From positions 62,001 through 126,000 of the forward strand of contig JAFGEF010000115.1 in assembly GCA_016931715.1 (NCBI GenBank): 64,000 nt of DNA. Reading direction: 5' to 3'. Position numbers and translations under genes: made by a program. This stretch comes from Sedimentisphaerales bacterium (lineage in GTDB: Bacteria > Planctomycetota > Phycisphaerae > Sedimentisphaerales > Anaerobacaceae). Of the stretch, positions 18,193-26,921 are shown piece by piece; the first letter of the stretch is position 1; each line of letters starts with the position of its first letter. The notes under the pieces are model-generated. The model searched no databases. It was not told where the DNA came from and was given only the letters and a program-made list of their open reading frames with translations.

Positions 18193-19551
18193 TTATTTTT
18201 TCGGGTAATAGACAGTGTCGAAGAAATCTTTCATTTTCGCAGCATAAGGTACACCGTATTGGGCAAAAGTAGCTTTTGTGCGCGTATCCACTTTCCAGTC
18301 GAAAAATGCGTGGCTTGCGCCTTCAGGCTGCAAATATTCGACAATCTGACCTTTGGCTTTTAACGCCTCGGCATACGCCTGGACATTTTCATGCCTGATA
18401 AGAGAATCATTTGTTCCGCGTGTAAGAAATTGTGGAACTGCTCTGTCTTTTACATCCGGAATATGGTTGATTGGGGAAACGGCTTCAGTCCATGACCGGT
18501 CAGCGGCAGGGTCATTGGAATAGGTATTCAAGTTAGCAAAAACACCATAGCTTGGAGCAGCGGCCTTAATCGCAGCGGTTATTTCTTTGCGTACCTGTTC
18601 AACTGTTTTATCTTTTGGCATATAGGTTGGTTTATACTGGAAAACGCCTGGTTTTACTCCGAAGCCTTCATCACCAATCATGTCAACCATATTGATTACA
18701 GCAGCTGATAAATGGCCGCCTGCGCTGTCACCTGTAACTGCAAGACGCGTCGGATCTACGCTGTATTCGCTTGCATGTTCCTGGATATGAGCAATTGCGC
18801 CATAGCAATCTTCAATTAGATTTGCCATTGTGTTTGGCTTTTCATCACCGTCAACTGTTTGTGCCCAGCGATAATCAATGCTTATAGCAACATACTTGCC
18901 GTCTTTAGCAAGTTCACGACCGAGACCGCGCATTACGTCTTCGCAATTTGAAGTCCATCCGCCGCCGTGAATTATAACTATACAAGGCAGATTTTTGACT
19001 CCTTTGGGTGAGAATACATCGTATTTTAATTGCTTTTTACCAGGCTTGGCATAGTTGACATTATTAATTATGTTGAGATTCGTTACTTCTGATACTTTAA
19101 TGAACGAAGCTCCGATTGTCATATTCTTGTCAACAGTTATTTTAATCTCAGGATCTGGATATTCAACATTTGCGGCAAACATACCACCGCCTAAACCAGA
19201 ATGATAACTACAATCAAGGACATAGCCTTCATCGGGAGTAGCTGTTAATGTTAGCACGGTACCTGCAGCTACTCTACCGTCTTCTGGTAAAGCCGGATTG
19301 AGTTTGACACTTCCATTTGCAGCTTCTTGAACAGTTACGGCGAATTTCCCATCTGCGGGCGTAGCCATCTGTCCACCGCGTCCACCACCGAATCCAACGC
19401 CGCCGCGACCGCCGCGGGCAGCTCCCTGGGCCATAGCACTGCTTCCTTGAATAAGACTTAATAACATTACAGCGCAACAAAAGGAAATAATAAGTATCCT
19501 CAGGGATTTTGTTCGTGATTTTTCATTCAGTTTCATAAGTTTTACCCTCAA
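18193..19551 (-). CDS. Secreted alpha/beta hydrolase (BD-FAE/HSL-like) with Gly-Arg-rich N-terminus and InlB/Listeria-Bacteroides-like repeat
   Basis: IVIIHGGGW, VTGDSAGGHLSAAV, TRGTNDSLI, GASHAFFDW; upstream NGSVKLNPALPEDGRVAAGTVLTLTATPDEGY. Confidence 0.87.
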   Translation of the reverse strand: MRVKLMKLNEKSRTKSLRILIISFCCAVMLLSLIQGSSAMAQGAARGGRGGVGFGGGRGGQMATPADGKFAVTVQEAANGSVKLNPALPEDGRVAAGTVLTLTATPDEGYVLDCSYHSGLGGGMFAANVEYPDPEIKITVDKNMTIGASFIKVSEVTNLNIINNVNYAKPGKKQLKYDVFSPKGVKNLPCIVIIHGGGWTSNCEDVMRGLGRELAKDGKYVAISIDYRWAQTVDGDEKPNTMANLIEDCYGAIAHIQEHASEYSVDPTRLAVTGDSAGGHLSAAVINMVDMIGDEGFGVKPGVFQYKPTYMPKDKTVEQVRKEITAAIKAAAPSYGVFANLNTYSNDPAADRSWTEAVSPINHIPDVKDRAVPQFLTRGTNDSLIRHENVQAYAEALKAKGQIVEYLQPEGASHAFFDWKVDTRTKATFAQYGVPYAAKMKDFFDTVYYPKK

Positions 19552-20022
19552 TGTGATTTTTGAAATTTTTACAATTCTATCAGAATAAAATCATTCTGAT
19601 CTCTCAACATCATATTATGTATCAGATGCAGAACTTACTGATTCGACATAACAATCAACAAAAATGATACTAACTGCACCGTTTTTTGCTCTACAACTTG
19701 ATGTTTTATAAAAATTGTTAAACCGCTTACCTACAAATTCATATTGTTAGGTTACGTATACGTACTTTTATACAATCTTTAATAGCAATAGTCAAAATAA
19801 AGCCCAAAATATCTATCGTTTTTACACAATAAAAACCGATTAGTCAAGAACATAGCCAATATCGGACGTTTTTTACTTTGAATAATTATCGGACTGAGTG
19901 GGCGATGTTTAGTTATATTAAGGCTCGATTTTAATATTTTACATCAGTTCGTTATAAATCTGTGCTATAATGTTACTATATATATAGATAAGCCGCTGAC
20001 ATATATTGATTAGGAGTGATTA

Positions 20023-21516
20023 GTGATGTTTAAGAACTTTAGCATCATAAAGATAATTTGCTTTGGTCTGTTTATTTTACCTTCATTTGCTGAAGTCTCT
20101 TTTGCAGATTCAAACGATTTTAATATTGATGGTACATTCGAGGCCGCCTTAGACATCCCCCGTATTTTATTCATTTTAAAAAGAGAGCCTAACGGACCTC
20201 CTTTAGAGCCGACAGGAGGCTCTGATGATCCATGGGACGATATCTGGGATGATATTTTTGACTTTGACGATATTTTTGACTTCGATTTTGATGATTTATT
20301 TGGAGAAAACCTCGAAGCGGATACGGCAGATTTTGATATAAACTGGGCTTTTCTTGATACGGGCGTTTCAAGCATAATGTTATCTAAAGAAACAGCGACA
20401 TATATGGATATTGAAATTGATCCAAATGGTCAATATGTGGACCCTGGTGTTGCCGGCGAGGAGTATTTTGATGTATCCGAACCTTTGCATATAGGAGTTG
20501 CTGATTATGACGATCCGAATCCGGAAGACCAGTCGCATTATATGCTGAATGGCCCTTATCGAGTTATGGTCAGACAGAATAATGCTTCTGATGACCTTCT
20601 TTCTGAACCTTATGACCTTCTCGGCATGCCCGTAATGTTTGGCAAAACAGTAGTTTTCAATACTCGTGCACCAAGTTCTCTGGAGTATTTTACCGCCCGG
20701 ATTAAAGAACCTAATGATTCATCCATTCCTGCTGTCGATTTTGAAGTACCAATACGATTCGAAAAATATGTCATGCCGAATGATCCCAGGCAAATCCCGC
20801 CATTGCCGGTGCTTGCTTACAATCCTGTGATTGATAATATTACTATCGAAGATGGAAACAATTCGAGTTCAGGAACGTTTTTATTTGATACAGGCGGCTC
20901 AATAAGTTTAATTTCTGTTTCTCAAGCCGTGAATTTGGGATTGTTCGACTCAAATGGAGTACCAATTCGTGAACCGGACTACAGTATGCCGGTCGGAGGA
21001 ATAGGCGAAGGTGAATCGGTTGAAATTCTCGGATATAGAATCGATCGTCTTATAGTACCGACTTTGAATGGTTACAACCTGGTCTATCTAAATGCTTCTT
21101 TGGGTGTTCAGGATATTTCTATAGTCGATGAAGTTACAGGCGAGCTGATTACTTTGGATGGCGTATTCGGCAGTAATTTCCTTGTAGCAACAATGGAAAT
21201 AGAAACGTGGGATATTGCCGATACTCCTTTTGATAATGTCATTCTGGATACCCAAAGAGCAGTATTGGGTTTTGATGTTAACGACCTTTATATATTGCCT
21301 CCTTCAATGCCAACTTGCGGCGATGCAAACAATCCATGGCCTGAAGGTGATTTAAACAGGGATTGCTCAGTAGATATTTTCGACCTGAAGCTGCTTACAA
21401 ATCAATGGCTTAATGAATGCGATTGGCTCAACTGGAACTGCTCCGGCGCGGATTTGAATTTCGATGGAACTGTAAATTATATTGATTATAGTAAAGTGTT
21501 TATTAAAGAAGAATAA
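20023..21516 (+). CDS. Secreted retropepsin/pepsin-like aspartic protease candidate with C-terminal dockerin
   Basis: Two DTG motifs (WAFLDTGVSSIML, FLFDTGGSISLIS); dockerin-like GDLNRDCSVDIFDLKLLTNQWL...ADLNFDGTVNYIDYSKV; acidic low-complexity insert. Confidence 0.75.
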   Translation: MMFKNFSIIKIICFGLFILPSFAEVSFADSNDFNIDGTFEAALDIPRILFILKREPNGPPLEPTGGSDDPWDDIWDDIFDFDDIFDFDFDDLFGENLEADTADFDINWAFLDTGVSSIMLSKETATYMDIEIDPNGQYVDPGVAGEEYFDVSEPLHIGVADYDDPNPEDQSHYMLNGPYRVMVRQNNASDDLLSEPYDLLGMPVMFGKTVVFNTRAPSSLEYFTARIKEPNDSSIPAVDFEVPIRFEKYVMPNDPRQIPPLPVLAYNPVIDNITIEDGNNSSSGTFLFDTGGSISLISVSQAVNLGLFDSNGVPIREPDYSMPVGGIGEGESVEILGYRIDRLIVPTLNGYNLVYLNASLGVQDISIVDEVTGELITLDGVFGSNFLVATMEIETWDIADTPFDNVILDTQRAVLGFDVNDLYILPPSMPTCGDANNPWPEGDLNRDCSVDIFDLKLLTNQWLNECDWLNWNCSGADLNFDGTVNYIDYSKVFIKEE

Positions 21517-21689
21517 AGTTAGACCGGCATCAGCAGACCAATATAAATTAACTGTTATTTCAATGTTCATTGCTCCTGGCATCAGCAACTCATATTTTTA
21601 TAATCTGGCAATTATTTGACATCGCCGATTTTTAAACATATCATTATCCCCTGTAAAATTGATTTTTCTGTTTTTGCAGGATTGCCTGG

Positions 21690-23030
21690 ATGAAGTTTAT
21701 TCTTGATTTTTTATATGTAATCGCCGGGATGCTTTATAGTCCCGTTGTGATATATCGCGCCGTCAGGCACAATCGCTATCGCTGCGGCTGGGGTGAGAGA
21801 TTCGGGAAAATCAGACGGAATAATCCTGAGAAAAAGTGCATCTGGATTCATGCGGTAAGTGTAGGTGAAGTGAACGCCGCAAAGACCGTTGTAAAAGAGC
21901 TGCAAAATAAATTCAGTGATTTGGAAATTGTTATCAGTACGACAACAGATACGGGACAGGCGAGAGCAAATGCAATTTTCGGAAGCGAGCATAAAATAAT
22001 TTATTTTCCTTTCGATTTTTCATGGGTGATGCGCCGGGCGTTCAGGAACATAAATCCCGCGATTTGCCTTTTAATGGAACTTGAAGTCTGGCCGAACTAT
22101 GTAAACACGGCAAATAAACTGAACGTTCCTGTTGTAATAGTAAATGGCAGGATAAGTGACAGAAGTTTTTCAAGATACAGTAAAATAAAACCTCTTGTAA
22201 AAGGAGTCTTTTCCAAAATTGACCTTGCACTCGCTCAGACTGAGGAATACGCAGGCCGCTTTAAACAAATCGGCGTACCGGAAAATAATGTCATTGTCAC
22301 AGGTTCGCTGAAATACGATACTGCACAGGTAAGTGACAAAGTCGAAGGCTCAAATACGCTCGCGGCACAGCTTCAACTTGAAATTGGAAACAAAACCCAA
22401 TTATGGATTGCAGGCGCCACTGGTCCGGGCGAAGAGGAAATCATACTCGATGTTTATAAGCAGTTACAACAGCAGAAAAAATACGAAAATCTGACGCTTA
22501 TTATTGTTCCCCGCAAACCTGAAAGATTCGATGAAGTGGCACAACTCATTATTAACAATGGCTTTGAATGCCTGCGCTACAGCAAGATAAAAGTAGAACA
22601 CAGAACACAGAACGCGGCACACAGCACAAATTCATCCCTCGTCCATCATCCATCATCTGTCGTTCTACTCGGTGACACAATGGGTGACCTGCGGAAATTT
22701 TACAGCCTTGCGACAATAATATTTGTGGGAAGGTCACTTGTTCCGATGGGCGGTTCGGATATGATGGAAGCGGCGGCTCTCGGAAAATGCACAATGTTCG
22801 GTCCACATGCTTTTAACTTCAAACAAACTGTCGATGACCTTCTTAAAAATAACGGCGCTATTTTAGTGCAGGATAAAAATGAACTTCTCGAAGCGATGCG
22901 AAAATGCCTCAGCGATCCGACATATGCACAAAAAATCGCACAGAATGGTCAACGAGTAATTAAAAATAACCAGGGTGCCACACAAAAAACAATCGAAAAT
23001 ATCAAAAAAATCCTAAGTGTAAATTTATAA
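21690..23030 (+). CDS. waaA: 3-deoxy-D-manno-octulosonic acid (Kdo) transferase
   Basis: RCGWGERFGK, WIHAVSVGEVNAAKTVV, ATTDTGQARA, MELEVWPNY, GRSLVPMGGSDMMEAAALGKCTMFGPHAFNF. Confidence 0.93.
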   Translation: MKFILDFLYVIAGMLYSPVVIYRAVRHNRYRCGWGERFGKIRRNNPEKKCIWIHAVSVGEVNAAKTVVKELQNKFSDLEIVISTTTDTGQARANAIFGSEHKIIYFPFDFSWVMRRAFRNINPAICLLMELEVWPNYVNTANKLNVPVVIVNGRISDRSFSRYSKIKPLVKGVFSKIDLALAQTEEYAGRFKQIGVPENNVIVTGSLKYDTAQVSDKVEGSNTLAAQLQLEIGNKTQLWIAGATGPGEEEIILDVYKQLQQQKKYENLTLIIVPRKPERFDEVAQLIINNGFECLRYSKIKVEHRTQNAAHSTNSSLVHHPSSVVLLGDTMGDLRKFYSLATIIFVGRSLVPMGGSDMMEAAALGKCTMFGPHAFNFKQTVDDLLKNNGAILVQDKNELLEAMRKCLSDPTYAQKIAQNGQRVIKNNQGATQKTIENIKKILSVNL

Positions 23031-23044
23031 TCTTCGGAAATTTC

Positions 23045-23076
23045 AAAAAAAAGCCGAGCTAAACCAGCCCGGCCTT
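23045..23076 (-). terminator. Rho-independent terminator for the minus-strand gene(s) between convergent transcripts
   Basis: Minus-strand reading aaggccgggctggtttagctcggctttttttt: GC-rich stem-loop followed by T-tract, lying in the convergent gap 23031-23100; orientation relative to the 23101 gene should be checked by 3'-end mapping. Confidence 0.6.
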
Positions 23077-23100
23077 AGAAAGCAAAAATTTGCAATATTT

Positions 23101-24309
23101 CTATGGTTCAGGTTGTTTCGTCCTAAGCCAGCAGCTTAGTTCAAGAATAAATTCATCTTGCTTATCAGTTGCCCTTAATACAGGTGTGTACCTTATATTA
23201 CGGTATATTTTGTCCGGCCAGACTTCTTCATTTCCCAAAGCGGCCTTTACTCCCTGATCCAGCCAGAGCGGACAATCTTTTGCAGTATTGCTTACATACC
23301 CATTATCAAGAATAAATGTTATCTCCATAAAGTACATCGGTTGGCCTATAAGCTCGTATCTATCACGATACGGTATCGGTAAATCTTCCGACGGCCCATC
23401 AAATTTAGTATGTAATCTTACAATCGCTTTTTTTATCCCGGGTGCATCAATAATGTCAATTTCGACCTCTTCGCCTCCGAGAATAACGCGTCCAATTCCG
23501 TTAGGAGCTTTAATCTCTGTAGGTGGTTCAAAAAACGCCGCTTCCTTTTGTGGTTCTTCATAATCAAAAATTAGTAATTGATTAATACTATACCATTGTT
23601 CGGTTTTGTAGTATGTTTTTATTTGTATAGGTGTAAGCGAATTTCTGCCGACAGTAACAGATATTTTCTCAATCCAATCGGTATCTGCAGGAGGTTCAAA
23701 GTCAAAAATTAAAAAGTCGTCACCAATAAGCGTTGGAGCCTTATCCTCGAATTGAGAATAGACCGCAGAGAACAATCCATCTGTTAAAACTTCATAAATA
23801 TTACCAAATCTCTGAATATCAGAAGAGTTGAGAACCGTAACATTATTGTGCAGATCAAAATACTTTACTGTTTTACCATCATCAATAATCTGATTTGCTC
23901 CCTGACTTCCACTACAACTAATGCTTTTTATTTTTTTATTTGAATACCAACCTTCACGTATAGAAGGTAAACTACCTTCACGATTTTCTATTTCATAATA
24001 ATGAAAATAATTTATATCATCTATATTTTTTACTATCTGACCCCAGGCGACACTTGTAAAATTTATTGGTCCACTGAAATGATTTATGCCGACTGATACT
24101 ATAATAATTATTATCGCCGCTGTGGCCAGTTTCATTATTCTGCTGTTCATAAATATTCTCCCTGTATCCGGCTTGAGTTTCGCCGAATTTATATTTTTAG
24201 TTTGCTCCAGTTCGTTAATGAGCCGCTTTAAAGCGGCTTGTTTAACTTCCGGATTTATTTTTATTTTCGCGTTTTCAATTAATCTTTTTATATATTCTGC
24301 GGATTTCAT
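23101..24309 (-). CDS. Membrane-anchored anti-sigma-like/hypothetical protein paired with the ECF sigma factor
   Basis: N-terminal helical region, single TM (LATAAIIIIIVSVGI), overlaps the sigma factor gene by 4 bp. Confidence 0.65.
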   Translation of the reverse strand: MKSAEYIKRLIENAKIKINPEVKQAALKRLINELEQTKNINSAKLKPDTGRIFMNSRIMKLATAAIIIIIVSVGINHFSGPINFTSVAWGQIVKNIDDINYFHYYEIENREGSLPSIREGWYSNKKIKSISCSGSQGANQIIDDGKTVKYFDLHNNVTVLNSSDIQRFGNIYEVLTDGLFSAVYSQFEDKAPTLIGDDFLIFDFEPPADTDWIEKISVTVGRNSLTPIQIKTYYKTEQWYSINQLLIFDYEEPQKEAAFFEPPTEIKAPNGIGRVILGGEEVEIDIIDAPGIKKAIVRLHTKFDGPSEDLPIPYRDRYELIGQPMYFMEITFILDNGYVSNTAKDCPLWLDQGVKAALGNEEVWPDKIYRNIRYTPVLRATDKQDEFILELSCWLRTKQPEP

Positions 24310-24851
24310 TTTTCTACCTCACTATTCAATAATGCTCGCAGTTTGTTTAGTCCGTAATTGTATCTGCTCAAGACCGTCTTTACTGAAATACCCTGCATTT
24401 CTGCTATTTCCCTGAATTTCAATTTTCCCTGTATGTGCAGAATTACAGCTTCTTTTTGTTCATAAGGCAATTGGTAAAGAGCTTTGTACAGTTTTTGAGA
24501 AATCTCGTCACCTGCAAGAAATTCGTCCGGCGTTTTGAGATTCGATGCCGCTGGTTCAACTTCATCTATACTCACGGAATCCAGCATAATTTTTTCTCTG
24601 CTCAAGTTTCGGATTTTATTAACAACGCAGGATGTCAAATATCCTTTCAGGTTCTTTCTTATTTCATGTTTGCCGGCAGAATGAACCAGAGCCAGGAAAA
24701 CTTCCTGAACGACGTCTTCAGCGGCGCTCACATCATTCACAAGACCTGCGGCGATTCGCACAAGATTATCTCTGTACTTCTCGTATATCCGGCAGAGAGC
24801 TTCCTTACTGCCTCGATTTAGTTTCCAGATAAGCAGCTTATCTTCCAACAC
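24306..24851 (-). CDS. RNA polymerase sigma factor, sigma-70/ECF family
   Basis: Region 2 (DNLVRIAAGLVNDVSAAEDVVQEVFLAL) and region 4 (LPYEQKEAVILHIQGKLKFREIAEMQGISVKTVLSRYNYGLNKLR). Confidence 0.92.
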   Translation of the reverse strand: MLEDKLLIWKLNRGSKEALCRIYEKYRDNLVRIAAGLVNDVSAAEDVVQEVFLALVHSAGKHEIRKNLKGYLTSCVVNKIRNLSREKIMLDSVSIDEVEPAASNLKTPDEFLAGDEISQKLYKALYQLPYEQKEAVILHIQGKLKFREIAEMQGISVKTVLSRYNYGLNKLRALLNSEVEK

Positions 24852-25027
24852 TCTGACACCTTTTCAATAAAACAATGACCATTGTCAAACATAAGACACA
24901 TGATTTATGGATTTTACCTTAAGAAAAATAACCAAAATAGCTAATTTTGGGAGTGTTAAAAATATTTGGAGCTATAATACAATAAGATTAACTTTAGACA
25001 CTTTTAACTTTAGGCGGTTCAGGCACC

Positions 25028-25924
25028 TTATTGTTCAATCGGTTGGCCGTTGATGACACGGTAGATGTGGTCAAATCCCTTCGGCTGAGAGCGGACGATG
25101 GAAAACTTCTGCTGCTTTTCAGTTGCCGGCTTTACGGATTCGAGAGTTAAATTCACAACTAAGGAATCTTCTATAATTTCGCTCATCGAATTGATAACTA
25201 TTTTAAAGGGAATGAATAATCCCTGCGACAGTTCCCTGTAATCATCCAGCTGAGCAACGGCTGAAGGTACGCCATGATTATCAAAATACTCTATTTTTCT
25301 TATCCTGTAGTCGCAGCAATAAATGTATATTTTTTTGATAGTTGCGTTCTGTGAGGTTTTAGTAAGCACGTCGAAAGCGCCTTCGTTAGATAATGACCAG
25401 CCCTCCTCATCTGTATCGATTTCAGCTATACCGAGCGCTTCGAGCAAGGTTCTCGGATTAATCATTATTCCGGCATCGTGATTTTGCTCTGACCAGAGTC
25501 CCCACCAGTACTTGCTTATTTGTTCTGGTTTCGCTTCCAGCCAGAATTCCTTCGCGTTCGAGCCGAGAACAACGGCTTTATCAACAACACCTGCGCTTGC
25601 CTGTATATAAATTTCAGATGGCGGCTTAATCAGAAAAACTTTTATCGAAAGGTGCTGTTTTTTCTCCTCGTTATTTTCATAGTATTTAATACTGCAATTG
25701 CCGCGTGCGAAAAGAGGAATCTTGTTTTGTGACTGAGACTGCAGCGCGTCCAGGGCTTCGGCGGCATTGCTTTTACCCGGACATACTGACAGCGGCTTCG
25801 TTATTGTGCCTGCGCAGCCGGAAAGAAAAAATACTATTACGGCACAAAGTACTCCACAGCATGGGCTGAAGCTCATCCTACATTTATGTCCTTGTGTTCT
25901 TATGCTCATTTGTTCTTTTCTCAT
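25028..25924 (-). CDS. Putative outer-membrane lipoprotein (LolA/DUF4292-like)
   Basis: Lipobox-like VIVFFLSGCAG; beta-rich downstream region. Confidence 0.6.
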   Translation of the reverse strand: MRKEQMSIRTQGHKCRMSFSPCCGVLCAVIVFFLSGCAGTITKPLSVCPGKSNAAEALDALQSQSQNKIPLFARGNCSIKYYENNEEKKQHLSIKVFLIKPPSEIYIQASAGVVDKAVVLGSNAKEFWLEAKPEQISKYWWGLWSEQNHDAGIMINPRTLLEALGIAEIDTDEEGWSLSNEGAFDVLTKTSQNATIKKIYIYCCDYRIRKIEYFDNHGVPSAVAQLDDYRELSQGLFIPFKIVINSMSEIIEDSLVVNLTLESVKPATEKQQKFSIVRSQPKGFDHIYRVINGQPIEQ

Positions 25925-25927
25925 TTT

Positions 25928-26422
25928 TTATAAATCTGTTTGGAGAATTTCGCCGAGTTGGTTCGAAAGCTGCTCGATTTGCTCTTCGTTGAGATGGGGA
26001 TTTATTACATCGACCTTTTCTTTAGTAGAATCCCCAACAACTCTTAATCGCCAGATTTCTTTATCATCGACGTTTTTTGTTTCATCGTATTTGAAAAATC
26101 TTTTTCGCATCAGGATAAGCGCAAGGACAAAACGGAAATTAATTTTCTCTTGCTCAGTCTCGTTTGCCAGCCTCTCGAAAAAAGCCATCAGCATATTATC
26201 ATCTACGAAAATCCGTTTCTTCTGGTCGGGATTAGGCAATTTCGTTTTCCAGAAGCAGAACACCTCCGGCTTTGCGCTTTGCCAGTAGTCCTGGCAGAAA
26301 TCACATCTTTTCAGACCTTCCGGGCTTTGCACAAGGGCGCCGAAGTATTCTTCACCATATTGTATCGTTTTGCCGCTTCCGGAGCATTGTCCTATCGGTT
26401 TATTTATTTCCCATTCTGCCAT
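25928..26422 (-). CDS. Conserved hypothetical protein with possible Cys-rich metal site
   Basis: Start at MAEWEINKPIGQC (ORF extends to 26437); GQCSGSGKTIQYGEEYFGAL...RCDFCQDYW. Confidence 0.6.
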   Translation of the reverse strand: MAEWEINKPIGQCSGSGKTIQYGEEYFGALVQSPEGLKRCDFCQDYWQSAKPEVFCFWKTKLPNPDQKKRIFVDDNMLMAFFERLANETEQEKINFRFVLALILMRKRFFKYDETKNVDDKEIWRLRVVGDSTKEKVDVINPHLNEEQIEQLSNQLGEILQTDL

Positions 26423-26537
26423 ATTATTAAAATTCAAAATCCTAAACTCTAAATTCCAAACAAATTATAAATCTCAAATCCAAAATTTTAAACTTTCAGC
26501 GTTCTGCAAGTGTTTTCACACAAAGTGACATATTTTA

Positions 26538-26888
26538 TTATTCAAACCTGAGTAATTCTCTCATATTTTGTACTGTTTTCGGGCCGATGCCATGTATATT
26601 TTGTAAATCGTCAGGAGTTTCAAAAGCTCTTCTTCCGATATTATTTTGCGTAAAACTATTCCGATATTCTATAATTGCTTCTGCCCGTGCAAAGCCGATG
26701 TCAGGCAGTCTGACTAAACTTTCAATCTCCGCCGTGTTCGGATTGATTTGTTTGTCCACCCGAGCGGCATCTGCATGCGAAGCAGAATGAACGAGATTTG
26801 GCGCAAAATAAAATGCAAAACACAGCGCTGCAAATGCGCTTATAACAAATGCGAACGATTGAATCCTGTTTTGCCTGCAATCCATCAT
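26538..26888 (-). CDS. ComEA-like helix-hairpin-helix protein
   Basis: TM then INPNTAEIESLVRLPDIGFARAEAIIEYR...LQNIHGIGPKTVQNMRELL. Confidence 0.85.
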   Translation of the reverse strand: MMDCRQNRIQSFAFVISAFAALCFAFYFAPNLVHSASHADAARVDKQINPNTAEIESLVRLPDIGFARAEAIIEYRNSFTQNNIGRRAFETPDDLQNIHGIGPKTVQNMRELLRFE

Positions 26889-26921
26889 ATATACAGCGTC
26901 ACTCCTTTTTCATTTAATTAC

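Noticed and set aside
20230-20310. Asp-rich run could indicate a frameshift or assembly artefact
   Set aside because: The frame stays open with both DTG lobes and the dockerin in the same frame, and the tract is codon-varied, so it is treated as genuine.
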